Shown: piece by piece, positions 5,567-6,285 of the stretch
Numbering within the stretch: the stretch's first letter is position 1
How the letters are laid out: each line of letters opens with the position of its first letter
Source: Nitrospinaceae bacterium
Lineage (GTDB): Bacteria; Nitrospinota; Nitrospinia; Nitrospinales; VA-1
NCBI GenBank assembly: GCA_016763735.1
Contig: JAESTE010000175.1
Coordinates: forward strand, 1 to 6,285
Reading direction: 5' to 3'
Length of the DNA: 6,285 nucleotides
Notes under the pieces: model-generated
What the model was told of the DNA's origin: nothing
Databases searched by the model: none
Seen by the model: only the letters and a program-made list of their open reading frames with translations
Position numbers and translations under genes: made by a program

Positions 5567-6285
5567 ATGCAACGCGAAAAACTCATCATCTTCGACACCA
5601 CTTTAAGAGACGGGGAACAATGCCCCGGTGCCAGCTTGAATATCAAGGAAAAACTTGAGATCGCAAGGCAGTTGGCTCTGCTCAAAGTCGATGTGATCGA
5701 AGCGGGTTTTCCGGTTGCTTCGCCTGGAGATTTCGAATCGGTCAAACAAATTGCCGAAGAAATTCGCGGCACAACCATTGCCGGGCTTTCGCGCGCCCTC
5801 GAAAAAGATATCGAGGCCACAGCAAAAGCTTTGGAAAAAGCTGAATCTCCACGCATCCATGTCTTTTTATCCACCTCAAAGGTGCACCGCGAACATATGA
5901 TAGAAAAGGCTAAAGACGAGATCATCGAGATGGGTGTGAAAGCAATAAAATTCGCGCGGAAGTATTGCGACGATGTCGAGTTCTCACCCATGGATGCCAC
6001 GCGCACGGAAAAAGATTTTCTTGCTGAAGTCACCCGCGAAGTAATTTCGGCTGGGGCAACAACAGTGAACATCCCTGACACGGTCGGCTACACTATCCCT
6101 GAGGAATTTGCCCAGCTCATCACCTACTTAAAGCAAAACGTTGACAATATCGACAAGGCCGTCATCAGTGTGCATTGTCATAACGATTTGGGATTAGCCG
6201 TTTCAAATTCCTTGGCGGCGGTGCAGGCAGGTGCCCGGCAAGTAGAGTGCACCATCAATGGCATCGGCGAACGCGCAGGCAACGC
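5567..6285 (+). CDS. leuA: 2-isopropylmalate synthase, N-terminal 239 codons, truncated by the window edge
   Basis: Condenses acetyl-CoA with 2-ketoisovalerate (3-methyl-2-oxobutanoate) to 2-isopropylmalate, the committed step of leucine synthesis, in the cytoplasm. The visible part is most of the catalytic TIM barrel of the HMGL-like family. FDTTLRDGEQ (9-18) carries catalytic R14 and metal ligand D15. EAGFPVASPGDFESV follows at about 45-59, NIPDTVGYT is in the middle, SVHCHNDLG gives metal ligands H203 and H205, and GIGERAGN ends at N239, the fourth expected ligand and the last complete codon. These line up one residue later than D14, H202, H204 and N238 of E. coli LeuA. FESVKQ with GLSRALEKDI and HVFLSTSKVH favours LeuA over homocitrate or citramalate synthase. 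Full length is usually about 500-520 residues, and the C-terminal leucine-binding regulatory domain is outside the window. The ORF is intact. The upstream leader suggests leucine-responsive attenuation. Confidence 0.95.
   Translation, partial: MQREKLIIFDTTLRDGEQCPGASLNIKEKLEIARQLALLKVDVIEAGFPVASPGDFESVKQIAEEIRGTTIAGLSRALEKDIEATAKALEKAESPRIHVFLSTSKVHREHMIEKAKDEIIEMGVKAIKFARKYCDDVEFSPMDATRTEKDFLAEVTREVISAGATTVNIPDTVGYTIPEEFAQLITYLKQNVDNIDKAVISVHCHNDLGLAVSNSLAAVQAGARQVECTINGIGERAGN

Noticed and set aside
5521..6081. A 186-codon open frame on the minus strand opposite leuA.
   Set aside because: It lies wholly antisense to a clear leuA coding sequence, is serine-rich and of low complexity as expected from reading leuA backwards, and has no recognisable domain.

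Overview
The window reads as ordinary core-metabolism DNA from a bacterium of moderate base composition. I see no insertion sequence, phage, CRISPR array, tRNA or rRNA. The protein sequences fit a Gram-negative lineage (deltaproteobacterial or Nitrospina-like), but this is an impression from protein style and I would not assign a taxon from it.

Layout: the left three quarters is a leftward operon for glutamate synthase (NAD(P)H-GOGAT). gltB, the large subunit, is complete at 304-4824. It is followed after 32 bases by the first 90 codons of gltD, the small subunit, which runs off the left edge. The right end holds the first 239 codons of a rightward leuA, 2-isopropylmalate synthase, from 5567. 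The two transcription units diverge from a 742-base intergenic region (4825-5566).

That intergenic region is the interesting part. On the leuA side there is a possible promoter (5231-5258), then a 30-codon ORF (5319-5411) with nine leucine codons, then a GC stem followed by six T (5382-5428) overlapping the end of that ORF. This is the arrangement expected of a leucine-responsive transcription attenuator, and I call the ORF a candidate leuL. On the gltB side there is a good match to a sigma-54 (-24/-12) promoter (4911-4929), with a 9-base inverted repeat 117-149 bases upstream of its predicted start, where enhancer-binding activators often bind. Several other short dyads and direct repeats lie between them.

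How the genes work together: GltB and GltD convert glutamine and 2-oxoglutarate to two glutamates. LeuA commits 2-ketoisovalerate to leucine synthesis, whose last step takes its amino group from glutamate. A nitrogen-responsive promoter for one unit and a leucine-responsive attenuator for the other would make physiological sense, but both are inferred from sequence alone.
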